A stretch of 64,000 nt of DNA from Planctomycetota bacterium. Its GTDB lineage: Bacteria > Planctomycetota > UBA1135 > UBA2386. The stretch spans positions 1-64,000 of the forward strand of contig JALORC010000045.1 in assembly GCA_025459175.1 (NCBI GenBank), read 5' to 3'. The notes below the pieces were generated by a model, which did not search any database, was not told where the DNA came from, and worked only from the letters and a program-made list of their open reading frames with translations. The translations under genes were made by a program, and so were the position numbers. Of the stretch, positions 51,496 to 60,869 are shown piece by piece. How positions within the stretch are numbered: position 1 is the first letter of the stretch; every line of letters begins with the position of its first letter.

Positions 51496-51938
51496 CGGCG
51501 GTCGGTAGCTCGGCTTCGTCATCGCGGGACGCCGACGTCGGTTGTCGAGACTTCGTTCGCCTTGTCGTGGATGGTCGAGGGCGAGCCGGAGCCGGCTGCT
51601 GGCGCCGGCCGATCGGCTCACCACAGGCGAATGGGTGGTCGTGCCGGCCGTGCCAAGGAGCCCGAAGATCCGCAGTAGCTTGCGCGGCGCCGTCAGCCGC
51701 AGGGGCGTTCGTGGCCGGGCCGAGCCGCGCGACCAGCTCCCGCACCGGTTGCCTGGGGCGAAGTCCGCCACCGGCGACCGGGATGCGCTGAGCTCGTAGA
51801 AGGTCACTTGACGGCTGCCTCTTGGGCCAAGGTGCGCGAGGCCCGCGATCGGGACCTTGTCCACGCGATCGAGCCTCGCTTTCATTGCGGCACGACGAGC
51901 GCGGGAGAGCCGTCGCTACCTGCTCTCGAACCCAACCC
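51496..51938. other. Intergenic region with possible decayed gene on the minus strand
   Basis: No intact gene in these 443 bases. On the minus strand near 51810-51740 the peptide VTFYELSASRSPVADF resembles the start of HigB/RelE-like toxins (F.E...G.SPV..F), but the continuation requires a frame change and soon loses similarity. Treated as a possible relic only. Confidence 0.3.
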
Positions 51939-54011
51939 ATGCCCAGACTTCGTCTCCGCATTGCGTTCGCTCTTCTCGCCCTCTGCTGTCTCGCGACCCA
52001 CGGCATCGCCCAAGCCTGGGCGGTGATCACGCCCAGCCCTGCGACGCTGGCACCGATCGCCCGCAACCGCGCGGCGATGGCGTACGATGCCGCACGGGGA
52101 CGGACCGTGCTGTTCGGTGGTTACAACGCCACGGCAGCGCCGCTCGGTGACTTCTGGGCCTTCAACGGCACTGGCTGGCAGCAGCTCGGTGGCACGGTGC
52201 CCGCACCGCGCTGGGGTCACAGCATGGTCTACGACTCGCGCCGCGAACGCGTGGTGCTGTTCGGCGGCTTCCAGCCGAGCCCGGGCAACCCGATCCCGGA
52301 CGCGATCGGGTTCGGGGACACCTGGGAGTACGACGGCTTCGGTTGGACGCAGGTCGCTACGACGGGCCCGAGCCCGCGCGGCGACTTCGGCATGGCCTAC
52401 GACCCGATCCGGCAGCGCACGGTGCTGTTCGGCGGTGCCGGGCCCAGCACGACGTACCACCAGGACACGTGGGAATGGAACGGGGTCGCGTGGGCACAGG
52501 TGAACACGCCGACGGGGCCGTCGATCCGGCGCGGGCCGGCGATGGCGTTCGACCTCGAGCGCGCGGAGGTGGTGCTGTTCGGCGGTGGCGTTGTCAGCAC
52601 GCTGTTCGGCGACACGTGGACCTACAACGGGACGACGTGGACGCAGCGTGCCCCGGCGACGTCGCCGCCGGCGCGTTGGGAGAGCACGATGGCGTTCGAC
52701 CCGCTCTGCGGGGAGGCGATGCTGCAGGGCGGCACGACGTTCAACTACCAGCCGATCTTCGCGGACTCGTGGCGGTGGAACGGTACGACGTGGACGCAGG
52801 TGGTGGGCACCCAGCCTTCGGCGCGGCACGGGGTCGCGGCGGCGTTCGATCTGCAGGCGGGGCGCTCGCTATGGTTCGGCGGGCGCGACAGTGCCGGGTT
52901 CCGCAGTGATCTTTGGGGTTGGTCGGGCAACTGCTGGCGCACGATGACGACTGTCACACCAGCGGTCGCGGGGCAGACGGCGCAATACCGCTACAACTAT
53001 CCGGCGACGGCGACCAACAACGTCTATCTCGAGCTTTGGACGCTGCGCAATCCGAACGCGTTCTCGTTGCCCATCCCTGGGTTCGTGCCGGTGGGGCTGA
53101 CGCGGGTGGACGTGTTCTTCGTGCTGCTCCAGGCTGCGGGACTGCTCGGGGCTTCGGGGCAGCAGAATTCGGTGCCGTTCGCGATCCCGAACACGTCGGC
53201 GGTGGTCGGGTTCACCTACGACGTGCAGGATTTGGACATCGATCTGGCGAGCAACTACTTGTACTGGGCGAGCAATGACGTGGAGGCCACGGTCTGGTCA
53301 GGCTCACTGAATCCAGCGCTCAACATGGTCGCCATCGCGCCGGGGACGTTCCAGATGGGCTCGGTCCTGACTTATACTACCGCGTACCCGGTGCATGCGG
53401 TGACGATCTCGAGCCCGTTCTGGATGGGGCGGGATGAAGTGACGCAGGCGCAGTACCAGGCGGTGATGGGCAGCAACCCGTCCTACTTCCCTGGCGCGCA
53501 GCTTCCGGTCGAGCACGTCTCGTGGAACAGCGCGGTCGCCTATTGCGATGCGTTGACGGTGCAGGAGGCAGCGGCTGGGCGCTTGCCCTCTGGCTACGAG
53601 TATCGCCTGCCGACGGAAGCGGAGTGGGAGTACTGCTGCCGCGCCGGGACGACGACGGAATGGAATGTGGGCAACAGCCTGAGCTGCGGCCAAGCGAACT
53701 TCCACGACGGTGGGTACTGCGTCGGCCAAACGAGTCTGGTTGGTGGTTACGCGGCGAATGCGTGGGGTCTTCGTGACATGCACGGCAATGTCTTTGAGTG
53801 GTGCCTCGATGGCTGGGATGGGGCCACCTACTACCAGGCCGGTGCAGTCACAGATCCGTATGTGCAGATCGGCCCGTACCGGGTCCTCCGCGGCGGCAGC
53901 TGGGGCAACTACTCCTTCGCCTGCCGGTCCGCGATCCGCTCCTTCGTCGACCCGTCGGGCGCCAACTACAGCATCGGGTTCCGGGTCGTGTGCGCCCCAG
54001 TTCTGCCATGA
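51939..54011 (+). CDS. Secreted Kelch-repeat protein with C-terminal SUMF1/FGE-like domain
   Basis: A 690-residue protein; ATG 51939 precedes a signal peptide (IAFALLALCCLATHGIAQ). Residues about 40-340 hold at least five Kelch-type repeats with the rhythm TVLFGGYN...DFWAFNGTGWQQL, forming a propeller. Residues about 350-450 are a linker of beta type. From about 460 there is a formylglycine-generating-enzyme-like (SUMF1) domain: MVAIAPGTFQMGS, DEVTQAQYQAVMGSNPSYF, YRLPTEAEWEYCCRAGT, GLRDMHGNVFEWC, RVLRGGSW. Such domains also occur in non-catalytic carbohydrate- or ligand-binding proteins. Neighbouring DNA on both sides is IS-derived. Confidence 0.88.
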   Translation: MPRLRLRIAFALLALCCLATHGIAQAWAVITPSPATLAPIARNRAAMAYDAARGRTVLFGGYNATAAPLGDFWAFNGTGWQQLGGTVPAPRWGHSMVYDSRRERVVLFGGFQPSPGNPIPDAIGFGDTWEYDGFGWTQVATTGPSPRGDFGMAYDPIRQRTVLFGGAGPSTTYHQDTWEWNGVAWAQVNTPTGPSIRRGPAMAFDLERAEVVLFGGGVVSTLFGDTWTYNGTTWTQRAPATSPPARWESTMAFDPLCGEAMLQGGTTFNYQPIFADSWRWNGTTWTQVVGTQPSARHGVAAAFDLQAGRSLWFGGRDSAGFRSDLWGWSGNCWRTMTTVTPAVAGQTAQYRYNYPATATNNVYLELWTLRNPNAFSLPIPGFVPVGLTRVDVFFVLLQAAGLLGASGQQNSVPFAIPNTSAVVGFTYDVQDLDIDLASNYLYWASNDVEATVWSGSLNPALNMVAIAPGTFQMGSVLTYTTAYPVHAVTISSPFWMGRDEVTQAQYQAVMGSNPSYFPGAQLPVEHVSWNSAVAYCDALTVQEAAAGRLPSGYEYRLPTEAEWEYCCRAGTTTEWNVGNSLSCGQANFHDGGYCVGQTSLVGGYAANAWGLRDMHGNVFEWCLDGWDGATYYQAGAVTDPYVQIGPYRVLRGGSWGNYSFACRSAIRSFVDPSGANYSIGFRVVCAPVLP

Positions 54012-54336
54012 GCCGCAGGCCGAGCGGAGCGCGACCAGAGCAGATGAGGCGCCAGTCGCCGTTGGCTCCCCATGAGGCCGCGGACCACTTCGACGTCAAC
54101 ATCGCCGACCACGAGAACCTGCTCGCCGCTTGTCACTCCTCACTTTGGGGCAAGCATGGCCGTCCTGCAGTCACCGCGTTCACGGCAGGTCTCGACCGGC
54201 AGATCGAAGGGCCGCGCCGCAAACAGCTCGCAGAAGACGTGCCCTTGCGGCCTTTCACGGATGACCGACGCGCAGCTCGACGCCGTTGGTCGTCAGCAAG
54301 CCGAGCGCGTTCGCCGACGTCAGCACCGCGCCCTGC

Positions 54337-54396
54337 AGGGCTGGGTCAGCTGGTGCGGCGACCAGTCGTGGGTCGCGGCGGGGTAGCGGGCTGCTT
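54337..54396 (+). repeat. 60-bp perfect repeat, copy 2
   Basis: Identical to 50789..50848, which lies behind the transposase remnant. No transposase sequence precedes it here, so this copy is a right-end fragment of the same element type. Confidence 0.9.
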
Positions 54397-54610
54397 AGGC
54401 GGGTTGCCGGGCGCCGCCGGCGGGGTGCGGGGTCGTCGACGTCGACGAGTGTGTCGCGGAGTGATGGTGATCGCGGTGCGTGACGTCGCGCAGGTCGTGG
54501 CGGGGGAGCGGTGTGCCCGTCTGGCGCGAAACTGGCTGGAATGGGCCCGTAACGGGCTGGTGCGACCGGCTTGGACCGGGGCGTGCGCAGGCTGCAGCAT
54601 GGCGGGATCG

Positions 54611-54635
54611 GGTTCCGGGTGGTCCGGGACCGCAG
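54611..54635 (+). repeat. Putative IS91-like right end, copy 2
   Basis: Ends GGTGGTCCGGGACCGCAG like copy 1, with one extra G upstream, and is directly followed by CTTG (CAAG on the other strand, a known IS91-family target tetranucleotide). Confidence 0.55.
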
Positions 54636-54887
54636 CTTGAACCGCCTACACCCTGGAGATAGGCAAGCAAATCACGCGGCATCATGGGGTCAAGTCCGGT
54701 CGCCGTCCCTACGGAATCGTGCGCATGGCCCACGCCCGAGGTCGCTCCACGCCACGGCGGCAGCACCCGCAGGAACGCCGTGCACCTGCACCGTGCGCGA
54801 GCCGATCTCGGAGAGTCGCACCGATCGCTTCCTCGTCGCGGTGAGATGCCGCCGCGGGTGCGGCACTGGCACCCGCTTCGCGGGGGA

Positions 54888-56975
54888 ATGGGACTTTGCT
54901 CTGATGGCGGGGCGGCTGGCTCGATCGGCCCGGCGCGAATCCCCGTGCGTCCACGACTCGGCATCTGGCTATCGATGGTGGCTGCCACCGCACTGCTGTG
55001 GTGGTTCGCAAGCGGCTCGGCGATGTCGCAGCCGGACGCGGCAGGTTCAGGTGCGAACCCGGCCCACGCAGTACCCGCTGGCCCCATTGGCGCTGCAGCG
55101 AGCGAAGCGCGCGCCGTCGACGGGCGGATCGAGGCTGTGAGTCCATCCGTTCCGCCATCGCTGCCATCCCCGCGCGAGCCCAGGGGGCGGCTCGGCATCT
55201 GCGTGCGCAGCGAGTCCGGCGCGGTCTTGCCGGGCTGCCAGGTGGCAGCCGCATCGGAACGGGCCACCACCGATGCCGGCGGCCGTGTCGAGTTCGAGCT
55301 GCCGGCGGAACGGGTCTTCGTCGCGGTGACCCCCCCGCGCGGCGTCGAGCTGCACGAAACCAGGGGGCAGATGACGGTGCAGCGGGACCAGCTCACCGAG
55401 CTCACCATCGTGCTGGCACCGCGGCGCACCGTTTCGTTCTGCTGCCGGATCGTCGCCGCCGCCGACGCCCGGCCGCTCGGCGAAGCGACGCTCTACCCGC
55501 ACTTCGCCGAGAGCAGCACCAGCGACGGCCAGGGACTCGCGATGCTCGAGATCGATGCGTTGGCCCGCTTCGTCGACGTCTGGCTCGAGGGCTTCGCGTT
55601 GCGCCGCGTGCGCGTGGAGCCGGGGCATGAGACCCCGGCCACGGCGATGGTCGTGCCGATGTCGGCCGAGGCCGTGTTGTGCCTGGCCGTCGTCGATCCG
55701 GCGGGCGCTGCCCTCGGGGGCGGCAACGCCACCGTGTTCTATGCCCCGCGCCACATCGTGTGGCCGTTGGGTTCGGCGGCGGGCGGTGACCACGAGACCG
55801 GCTTCGGCGACGTGGACCCGTTCGGCAAGGTCGAGATCGGTCGCTTGCCAGCTGGTGTGCCGATGCAGCTGGAGGTTTGGATCAGCGACGACTACGGCAG
55901 GATCGACGAACAACCGCTGCTGCTGCAGCCAGGACGCAACGAGCGCCGCGTGGTGATGCAGCCCTGCGGGGGCATCCGCGGTCACGTTCGCGATGCGAAC
56001 GGGCAGCCGGTCGCCGGCGTCGTGGTGCGTTCCATGGCAGCCGAGGCCGAGGGCACCATGCGGGTCACCGGCGGCTACCAGTATCCGCCGGGGATCGTGG
56101 GCGACTCGGAGGCGACCGCCGCGGACGGGGCGTTCTGCATCCGGCAGCTGGCGCCGGGGCCGTATCTGGTGGGTACGGTCGGCGACGAGGAACGCGTGGC
56201 GGTGGTGCAGCGCGTGGTCGTGCCCACCGGTCGCGACGTCGACCTCGACCTGCGCCTGGTGCCCGGCCTCGCCATCGCCGGGCGCGTGCTCGGACCGGAG
56301 GGCAAGCCCGCGGCGGGCATCCCGGTGTACGCAAGGGTCGACGGCGAGAACGCGGCGTGGGATCGAACGGACCAGGAAGGCCGCTTCCGGCTGTATCCGC
56401 TGCCGGCGGGCGAATGCGAACTGGTCGTCGTCGGCGATTCGGGTCTCGGCTTCGTCGAACCGGCGCGCGCGCTGTCCGGCGACCAGCGCGTCGAGCTGCA
56501 CCTGCGCGTCGTGTCCCGCGGCCTCGCCGGCCGCGTGGTGCCAGGTGGCGACGCGTGGGTCGCGGCCCGCTGCCGGGTATCGGGGGCGACAGCCATGACC
56601 TCGTGCGATCTCGACGGCTCGTTCGCGTTTGCGCAACTGGAGCTCGGCACCTGGGACCTGCATGCCGAGGACGGGCTTGGCCATGTCGCCGTCGGCAGCG
56701 TGGAGATCCGGGACGCGCAGGATCCACCGCCGGTTACGATGGTGCTCACGTCGCGGGCGTTGATCCTGCTGTCGCACCCGCAGGCCGACGAGTTCGTCGT
56801 CGTGCGCGGCGTCGAAGTCGCCGCGTTCGAGACGTTGGCTGGCGGCGGCGCCTACGAAGCGAGGGTGCCGCCGGGCAACTGGACGGTCGTGTTCCGGCGC
56901 GGTGGCGTCGAACTGCAGCGCCGCGATGTCGTGGTGGGTGCTGGCGAGCGGGTGCGGGTCGAGGGTGGCGGGTAG
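54888..56975 (+). CDS. Anchored carboxypeptidase-regulatory-like repeat protein
   Basis: Up to 695 residues. The ORF is open upstream to 54684, but similarity to exported proteins starts with a membrane segment (LGIWLSMVAATALLWWFASG); possible starts are ATG 54888 (used) and GTG 54945. Beta-sandwich repeats follow, e.g. RGHVRDANGQPVAGVVVRSM, IAGRVLGPEGKPAAGIPVYA and LGICVRSESGAVLPGCQVAA, interspersed with less regular beta domains. No catalytic motif. The upstream region is IS-derived, so the 5' end may have been altered. Likely an extracytoplasmic structural or binding protein. Confidence 0.7.
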   Translation: MGLCSDGGAAGSIGPARIPVRPRLGIWLSMVAATALLWWFASGSAMSQPDAAGSGANPAHAVPAGPIGAAASEARAVDGRIEAVSPSVPPSLPSPREPRGRLGICVRSESGAVLPGCQVAAASERATTDAGGRVEFELPAERVFVAVTPPRGVELHETRGQMTVQRDQLTELTIVLAPRRTVSFCCRIVAAADARPLGEATLYPHFAESSTSDGQGLAMLEIDALARFVDVWLEGFALRRVRVEPGHETPATAMVVPMSAEAVLCLAVVDPAGAALGGGNATVFYAPRHIVWPLGSAAGGDHETGFGDVDPFGKVEIGRLPAGVPMQLEVWISDDYGRIDEQPLLLQPGRNERRVVMQPCGGIRGHVRDANGQPVAGVVVRSMAAEAEGTMRVTGGYQYPPGIVGDSEATAADGAFCIRQLAPGPYLVGTVGDEERVAVVQRVVVPTGRDVDLDLRLVPGLAIAGRVLGPEGKPAAGIPVYARVDGENAAWDRTDQEGRFRLYPLPAGECELVVVGDSGLGFVEPARALSGDQRVELHLRVVSRGLAGRVVPGGDAWVAARCRVSGATAMTSCDLDGSFAFAQLELGTWDLHAEDGLGHVAVGSVEIRDAQDPPPVTMVLTSRALILLSHPQADEFVVVRGVEVAAFETLAGGGAYEARVPPGNWTVVFRRGGVELQRRDVVVGAGERVRVEGGG

Positions 56976-57240
56976 CGGCCGTCGGCGACGCGATCGGAGA
57001 AGGCGCGCACATCGCTCTGCGACTCGAGCCGGAGAGCCAGGGAAACCGCAGCAGGCGCCGGGCGAACCCCGCGCGAGTTCCGCATCTCCTTCGCGCGCAG
57101 GTGGATGGTGCGCGGGGCGCGGCCCGTCGCGCGGGACAGCCGGCGGCCGGCGGCGCCACGGTGCTTTTGCGATCCGCGAGGCCAAGTACAAGCACGGCCC
57201 TCCCATGGCTTCGCGCCCCCCCTCTCGCAGCGGCCGCAGC

Positions 57241-57782
57241 CGTCGTGCTGCAGCCCGAGCAGCCGACCGCGGAGGTCGAGATCGTGCTCGATGCCGGCGG
57301 TGGCGTCGACGGCACGGTGACCGGGCTAGGCATGCGGCCGCTGGCGAACGCGCTGATGGTCGCGTTCAGCATCCAGGCCGGCACGATGCGCAGCGGCTCC
57401 ACCGACGCCAAGAGCTACTACCGCATCGACGGGTTGCCGCCGGGGCAATGCGTGGTGTTCAAGTCGCGGCTCGACGAGCGCGCCGACAACATCCCGCTCG
57501 AGCTGATGAGCAACATGCGGCTCAAGACGGTGACGGTGAAGCAGGTCAAGCTGGCCCGGCTCGACGTGCACGACGAAGGGGAGGACGGCGTGCGCGTGTT
57601 CGGCATCGTGCGCGAAGCCGGCGCAGCGGTGCCGCGCGCGCTGGTGACGCTGCTCGGCAGCGATCGCGGAGCCGGGCAAGGAGGAGATTCGGATCACGCG
57701 CACGATCGCGGACGGGGAGACGGTGGAGTGGGAGGTGGATGTGACGGCGGAGCTGGCGGCGCGGGGTTCGGCGAAGAAGTAG
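57241..57782 (+). pseudogene. Fragment of the large carboxypeptidase-regulatory gene with internal deletion
   Basis: 57241..57668 copies 48189..48616 without gaps; at GATCGCG it jumps to the sequence after 49650-49656, so 1,040 bases of the parent are missing. It continues through GTGGAGTGGGAG (to 57734) and then reads VDVTAELAARGSAKK and TAG at 57780-57782. The frame changes across the junction, and there is no start or signal sequence, so no product is expected. The ending probably preserves the parent gene's original 3' terminus. Confidence 0.85.
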
Positions 57783-57899
57783 CGGGGTGGGGGCCCTGCC
57801 GTTGCCGGACCGCCGCACGCCGCGGTGGATCCGCTGCCTCTGCGCCCCGTCTCGCGGGCGTCGTGCGTGACGACTTTCGGCGGTGTCTCGGACGCCGGC

Positions 57900-59576
57900 C
57901 TAACGCACGTGCAGTCGGACGACCAGCTCGCGGCCCGGGCCGAGCAGCTGGGCCGCGGCGCGCCGCACGACGGCGACGCCGGCTTCGTCGAGCGCGAACG
58001 CGCCGCCGATGCCGACCGACCGCGTCACGGCCTGCTCGACCGACACGAGCTGGCGCTGCAGCACGACGCGAACCGAATCGGACGAACCCACCATCTCGCC
58101 CGCGATCGCCAGATCGAGCTGGCGCATCGAGACGAAGTCCGTGCGATCGAGCGCGAGCTCGACGCGGCGCGGCACGCCGGCCGACGCGGGCAGGGTCTTC
58201 ACCGTCGCGAACCAGCCGTGCTCGCAGACGTCGACCTTCGGGTCGGCGATGCGCGCGCTCTGCGCGACCTCGACGTCCCAGTCGCGCACGTAGCTGAACT
58301 CGCGGCCGGTCGTGAAGCAGCTCGGCAAACCGACCACGGCCGGCCCGGCGCAGCGCCAGACCACGCGCATGCCGTCCGGCACGGCGCCGCTCCTCGGCAC
58401 GTCCATGCCGACCGGCGCGTCGAAGACCTCGATCGCCACTTCGACCGGAGCAAGCGCCTCGGCGATGCGCAAGTCGAGCTCCGCGGCGAGCCGCTGGCCG
58501 GCCTCGCCGTGCAGCGCGAGGGTCTGCCCCTCCTTCGCCGCGCCGACGATGCTGGCCGCAGGCGTGTCGTCGTCGCCGCGCGCGATCACGGCGCGGGCGA
58601 TCTCGTCGACGTGCACGCATTCTCCCAGCTCGTCGGTCTCGGCGGCGCGCGCGCTGCGGAAGCCGAGCACCGGCGCCTGCAGCAGCGGCGAGATCCAGGC
58701 GCCGCCGGCCTTCGGCTCCGGCGGCGGCGTCCAGTCGACGCGACAGACCAGCGCCAGCCGCTGACCCTCGACCGTCGTCCACTCGTGGCGGCTCTCGCCG
58801 CCGCGCGCGACACGGAACACGAGGCCCGCCTCGTCGAAGCGGCACGCGACCCGGTCGAACGTGCCGAGGTCGCCGCTGCCCGGCATCACACCCTTCGACT
58901 CCGGCGATGCGACCCGGACGACGGCCTCGACGATGGCGGCGTCCTGGCCTGGCAGGGGCCGGGCGCGCAGCAGCACCGAGCTGCCGTGCCGCAGCTCGAC
59001 GTCGACGGGATTGCCGCTGACCGCCGACTGCGCCACCTCGACCTCGACGTCCGCGATCGCGGTGGATCGCTCGACGTCCCCGACCGCGACCACCTCGCCG
59101 TTGTGGAACGTCTCCTCACCGCCGAGCACGACGACCGCGCCGCCGTCGGCAACGCGTTCCAGGCGGAAGTGGCAGCGCAGCTGCGCAGGCAGGGCGCGCC
59201 GCAGGTCGACGAGCGCCGCCTCAACCTGCTCGATCACCGGGGAGCGCACCACCGTGCGGGCGCCGAGGGACACGAACTCGCACCCCGCGCCGGTGCCGCC
59301 GCGCATGGCTCCGAGCTGGTCCTTGAGCGTCCTTTCGCTGAAGAACGGCCGGGCCGGCCACAGCCCTTTGCGCCGATCCCCTGCCAGCTGTCCTTCTCCC
59401 GCGACAGTGTGCCGGACCCCGCGACCGCCGGGCAGCTCGGCGCGCAGCACCAACTGGTCGGTGCCGCCGCGGCTGCGCGACGCCGCCGTCGACACCAGAT
59501 CCGTGACTTCGGCGAGAGGCTGCTGCGCGGCGAGAGCGCCGCAGCAGAGCACGATGGACAGAGGTGATCGCATCAT
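57900..59576 (-). CDS. Exported protein, possibly with secretin-like N-domains
   Basis: A 558-residue protein; two consecutive ATGs (59576, 59573) precede a signal peptide (LSIVLCCGALAAQQP). The N-terminal half has a segment (LGARTVVRSPVIEQVEAALVDLRRALP) resembling secretin N-domains, where two strands flank a helix before a QV-type strand, followed by a beta-rich stretch (STAIADVEVEVAQ...). A second similar beta region follows after 400 (FSYVRDWDVEVAQSARIADPKVDV), suggesting internal repetition. The secretin beta-barrel gate motifs are not seen, so this is at most a relative. It is divergent from the retropepsin lipoprotein gene. Confidence 0.6.
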   Translation of the reverse strand: MMRSPLSIVLCCGALAAQQPLAEVTDLVSTAASRSRGGTDQLVLRAELPGGRGVRHTVAGEGQLAGDRRKGLWPARPFFSERTLKDQLGAMRGGTGAGCEFVSLGARTVVRSPVIEQVEAALVDLRRALPAQLRCHFRLERVADGGAVVVLGGEETFHNGEVVAVGDVERSTAIADVEVEVAQSAVSGNPVDVELRHGSSVLLRARPLPGQDAAIVEAVVRVASPESKGVMPGSGDLGTFDRVACRFDEAGLVFRVARGGESRHEWTTVEGQRLALVCRVDWTPPPEPKAGGAWISPLLQAPVLGFRSARAAETDELGECVHVDEIARAVIARGDDDTPAASIVGAAKEGQTLALHGEAGQRLAAELDLRIAEALAPVEVAIEVFDAPVGMDVPRSGAVPDGMRVVWRCAGPAVVGLPSCFTTGREFSYVRDWDVEVAQSARIADPKVDVCEHGWFATVKTLPASAGVPRRVELALDRTDFVSMRQLDLAIAGEMVGSSDSVRVVLQRQLVSVEQAVTRSVGIGGAFALDEAGVAVVRRAAAQLLGPGRELVVRLHVR

Positions 59577-59810
59577 GGCGCCCCCGTCACGCAAGGATCG
59601 TGCCTGGATGCAGCCGTCGCCGGACACCACGCCGCATATCCGCGCAACCTGCTGCCAAGCCGGGCACGATCCAATGCCCAGGGAGCAAGACGGCAAGAAC
59701 AACACCATCGGTCAGCCGTGTGCGGGATAATCGTACGCACGGTTGGGAAGGGGGGGCTTGGTTGCTCGGGGCTTGCTTCTTCAACAAGGTCCAGTAGCCA
59801 AGCTCTGACA

Positions 59811-60713
59811 ATGCATCGCTCGCTGTGGGCCAGCTGTCTCGTGATCCTGCTGGTCGCCTGCTCACGGCCGGCGGCGCCGACTCCCGAGGTCGCGGAGCTC
59901 GCGCTGCTCGCCCCGACGATCGTACCGATCGTCGACGAGTTGCGGCCGATGGTCACGGCCACCGCCGACGGCCGTGCGATCCGCGCCCTGGTCGACAGCG
60001 GTGCCGACGGCTGCCAGATCGACGCCGCCACCGCCACGGCGCTGCAACTGCCTCTGCGACCGTACGCGAACGCGAGCAAGATGTACGGCTCGACGGGGCA
60101 CAGCGTGTTGCTAACGCACTACGTCGAGTTCGGCGAACTGCGCCTCGGCGAGCTGCGTCTCGGGCCCGTGCGGCTGCCGGTGGTCGAGGCGGACTACGGC
60201 CCGGCGAGCGGCATCCTCGTCGGCCAGGACCTGCTGTCGCGCGTAGTCACCCTCTTCGACCAGGGGCAGCGCCGATTGCACATACTGCCGAAGGCGGCCG
60301 ACGACGACGCCATCGTCCGCTACATCGAGACCCAGAAGATCGCCGAGGGCGCCTGGGCCAAGGTCGAAGCCGACTTCCGACCCTGTCCCCACCTGCGGAT
60401 CTCGCTCCCGAACCTCGACGAGCCGATCGAGATCGGACTGGACACCGGTGCCGCCTCGACGGGGCTGCCGCTGCGTGCCATCGAAGCCCTCGGCCTGACG
60501 CCCCTGAGAGAGACATACACCACCGGCGTCGGTGGTCGGCACGACTGCCGCGAGTACCACACCACGCTCGACCTGTTCGGCCTCGCCGTCTCCTTGGACG
60601 TCCATGACCTCGCGATCGACAAAGGCCTGCTCGGAATGGACGTGCTCTCGTTGTTCGTAGTCGTGCTCGACGGGCCGGGCAAGAAGGTGTGGCTGCACCA
60701 TCGGGCCAAGTAG
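59811..60713 (+). CDS. Lipoprotein with two retropepsin-like domains
   Basis: A 300-residue protein; ATG 59811 precedes a leader with lipobox (VILLVACSRP); the ORF track starts 31 codons earlier in noncoding sequence. Domain 1 has ALVDSGADGCQID (about 58) and LVGQDLLSR; domain 2 has GLDTGAASTGLPL (about 210) and LLGMDVLSLF. In domain 1 the triplet is DSG, in domain 2 DTG, both compatible with aspartyl proteases. Same architecture as 7905..9197 but without its helical N-terminal region. Substrate unknown. The next sequence is IS/carboxypeptidase-regulatory debris. Confidence 0.8.
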   Translation: MHRSLWASCLVILLVACSRPAAPTPEVAELALLAPTIVPIVDELRPMVTATADGRAIRALVDSGADGCQIDAATATALQLPLRPYANASKMYGSTGHSVLLTHYVEFGELRLGELRLGPVRLPVVEADYGPASGILVGQDLLSRVVTLFDQGQRRLHILPKAADDDAIVRYIETQKIAEGAWAKVEADFRPCPHLRISLPNLDEPIEIGLDTGAASTGLPLRAIEALGLTPLRETYTTGVGGRHDCREYHTTLDLFGLAVSLDVHDLAIDKGLLGMDVLSLFVVVLDGPGKKVWLHHRAK

Positions 60714-60732
60714 GTGGCGCGGAACGAGGGCC

Positions 60733-60841
60733 GTTCGGCAGCGTGCCGCCGGACACCTACACGGCGGTGATCGCGGAGCCGGGCAAGGAGGAGATTCGGA
60801 TCACGCGCACGATCGCGGATGGGGAGACGGTGGAGTGGGAG
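60733..60841 (+). pseudogene. 3'-end fragment of the large carboxypeptidase-regulatory gene
   Basis: Matches 49614..49722 (FGSVPPDTYTAVIAEPGKEE, then GETVEWE). It is joined downstream to transposase sequence, as at the parent locus. Confidence 0.85.
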
Positions 60842-60869
60842 CCCGACAGCGGGCGGGGCGCGGAATTGC

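Larger units (their letters stand above)
54012..54887. other. Mosaic intergenic region with IS91-like right-end remnant
   Basis: These 876 bases contain the second copy of the 60-bp repeat (54337..54396) and a putative IS91-like end (54611..54635) followed by CTTG. The left 320 bases show no recognisable gene; one frame (MTDAQLDAVGRQQAERVRRR) leads into the 60-bp repeat's peptide GWVSWCGDQSWVAAG. Nothing else could be supported. Confidence 0.6.

Noticed and set aside
51640-51810. HigB/RelE-like toxin gene on the minus strand
   Set aside because: Only about 16 residues look similar, a frame change is needed and no antitoxin is adjacent; kept as a possible relic in the intergenic note only.
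54931-54945. tRNA T-loop-like GCGCGAATCCCCG
   Set aside because: No acceptor stem, anticodon arm or D-arm could be folded around it.
57900-59576. Calling this gene a secretin
   Set aside because: Only N-domain-like strands are suggested; the beta-barrel domain and its conserved motifs are absent.
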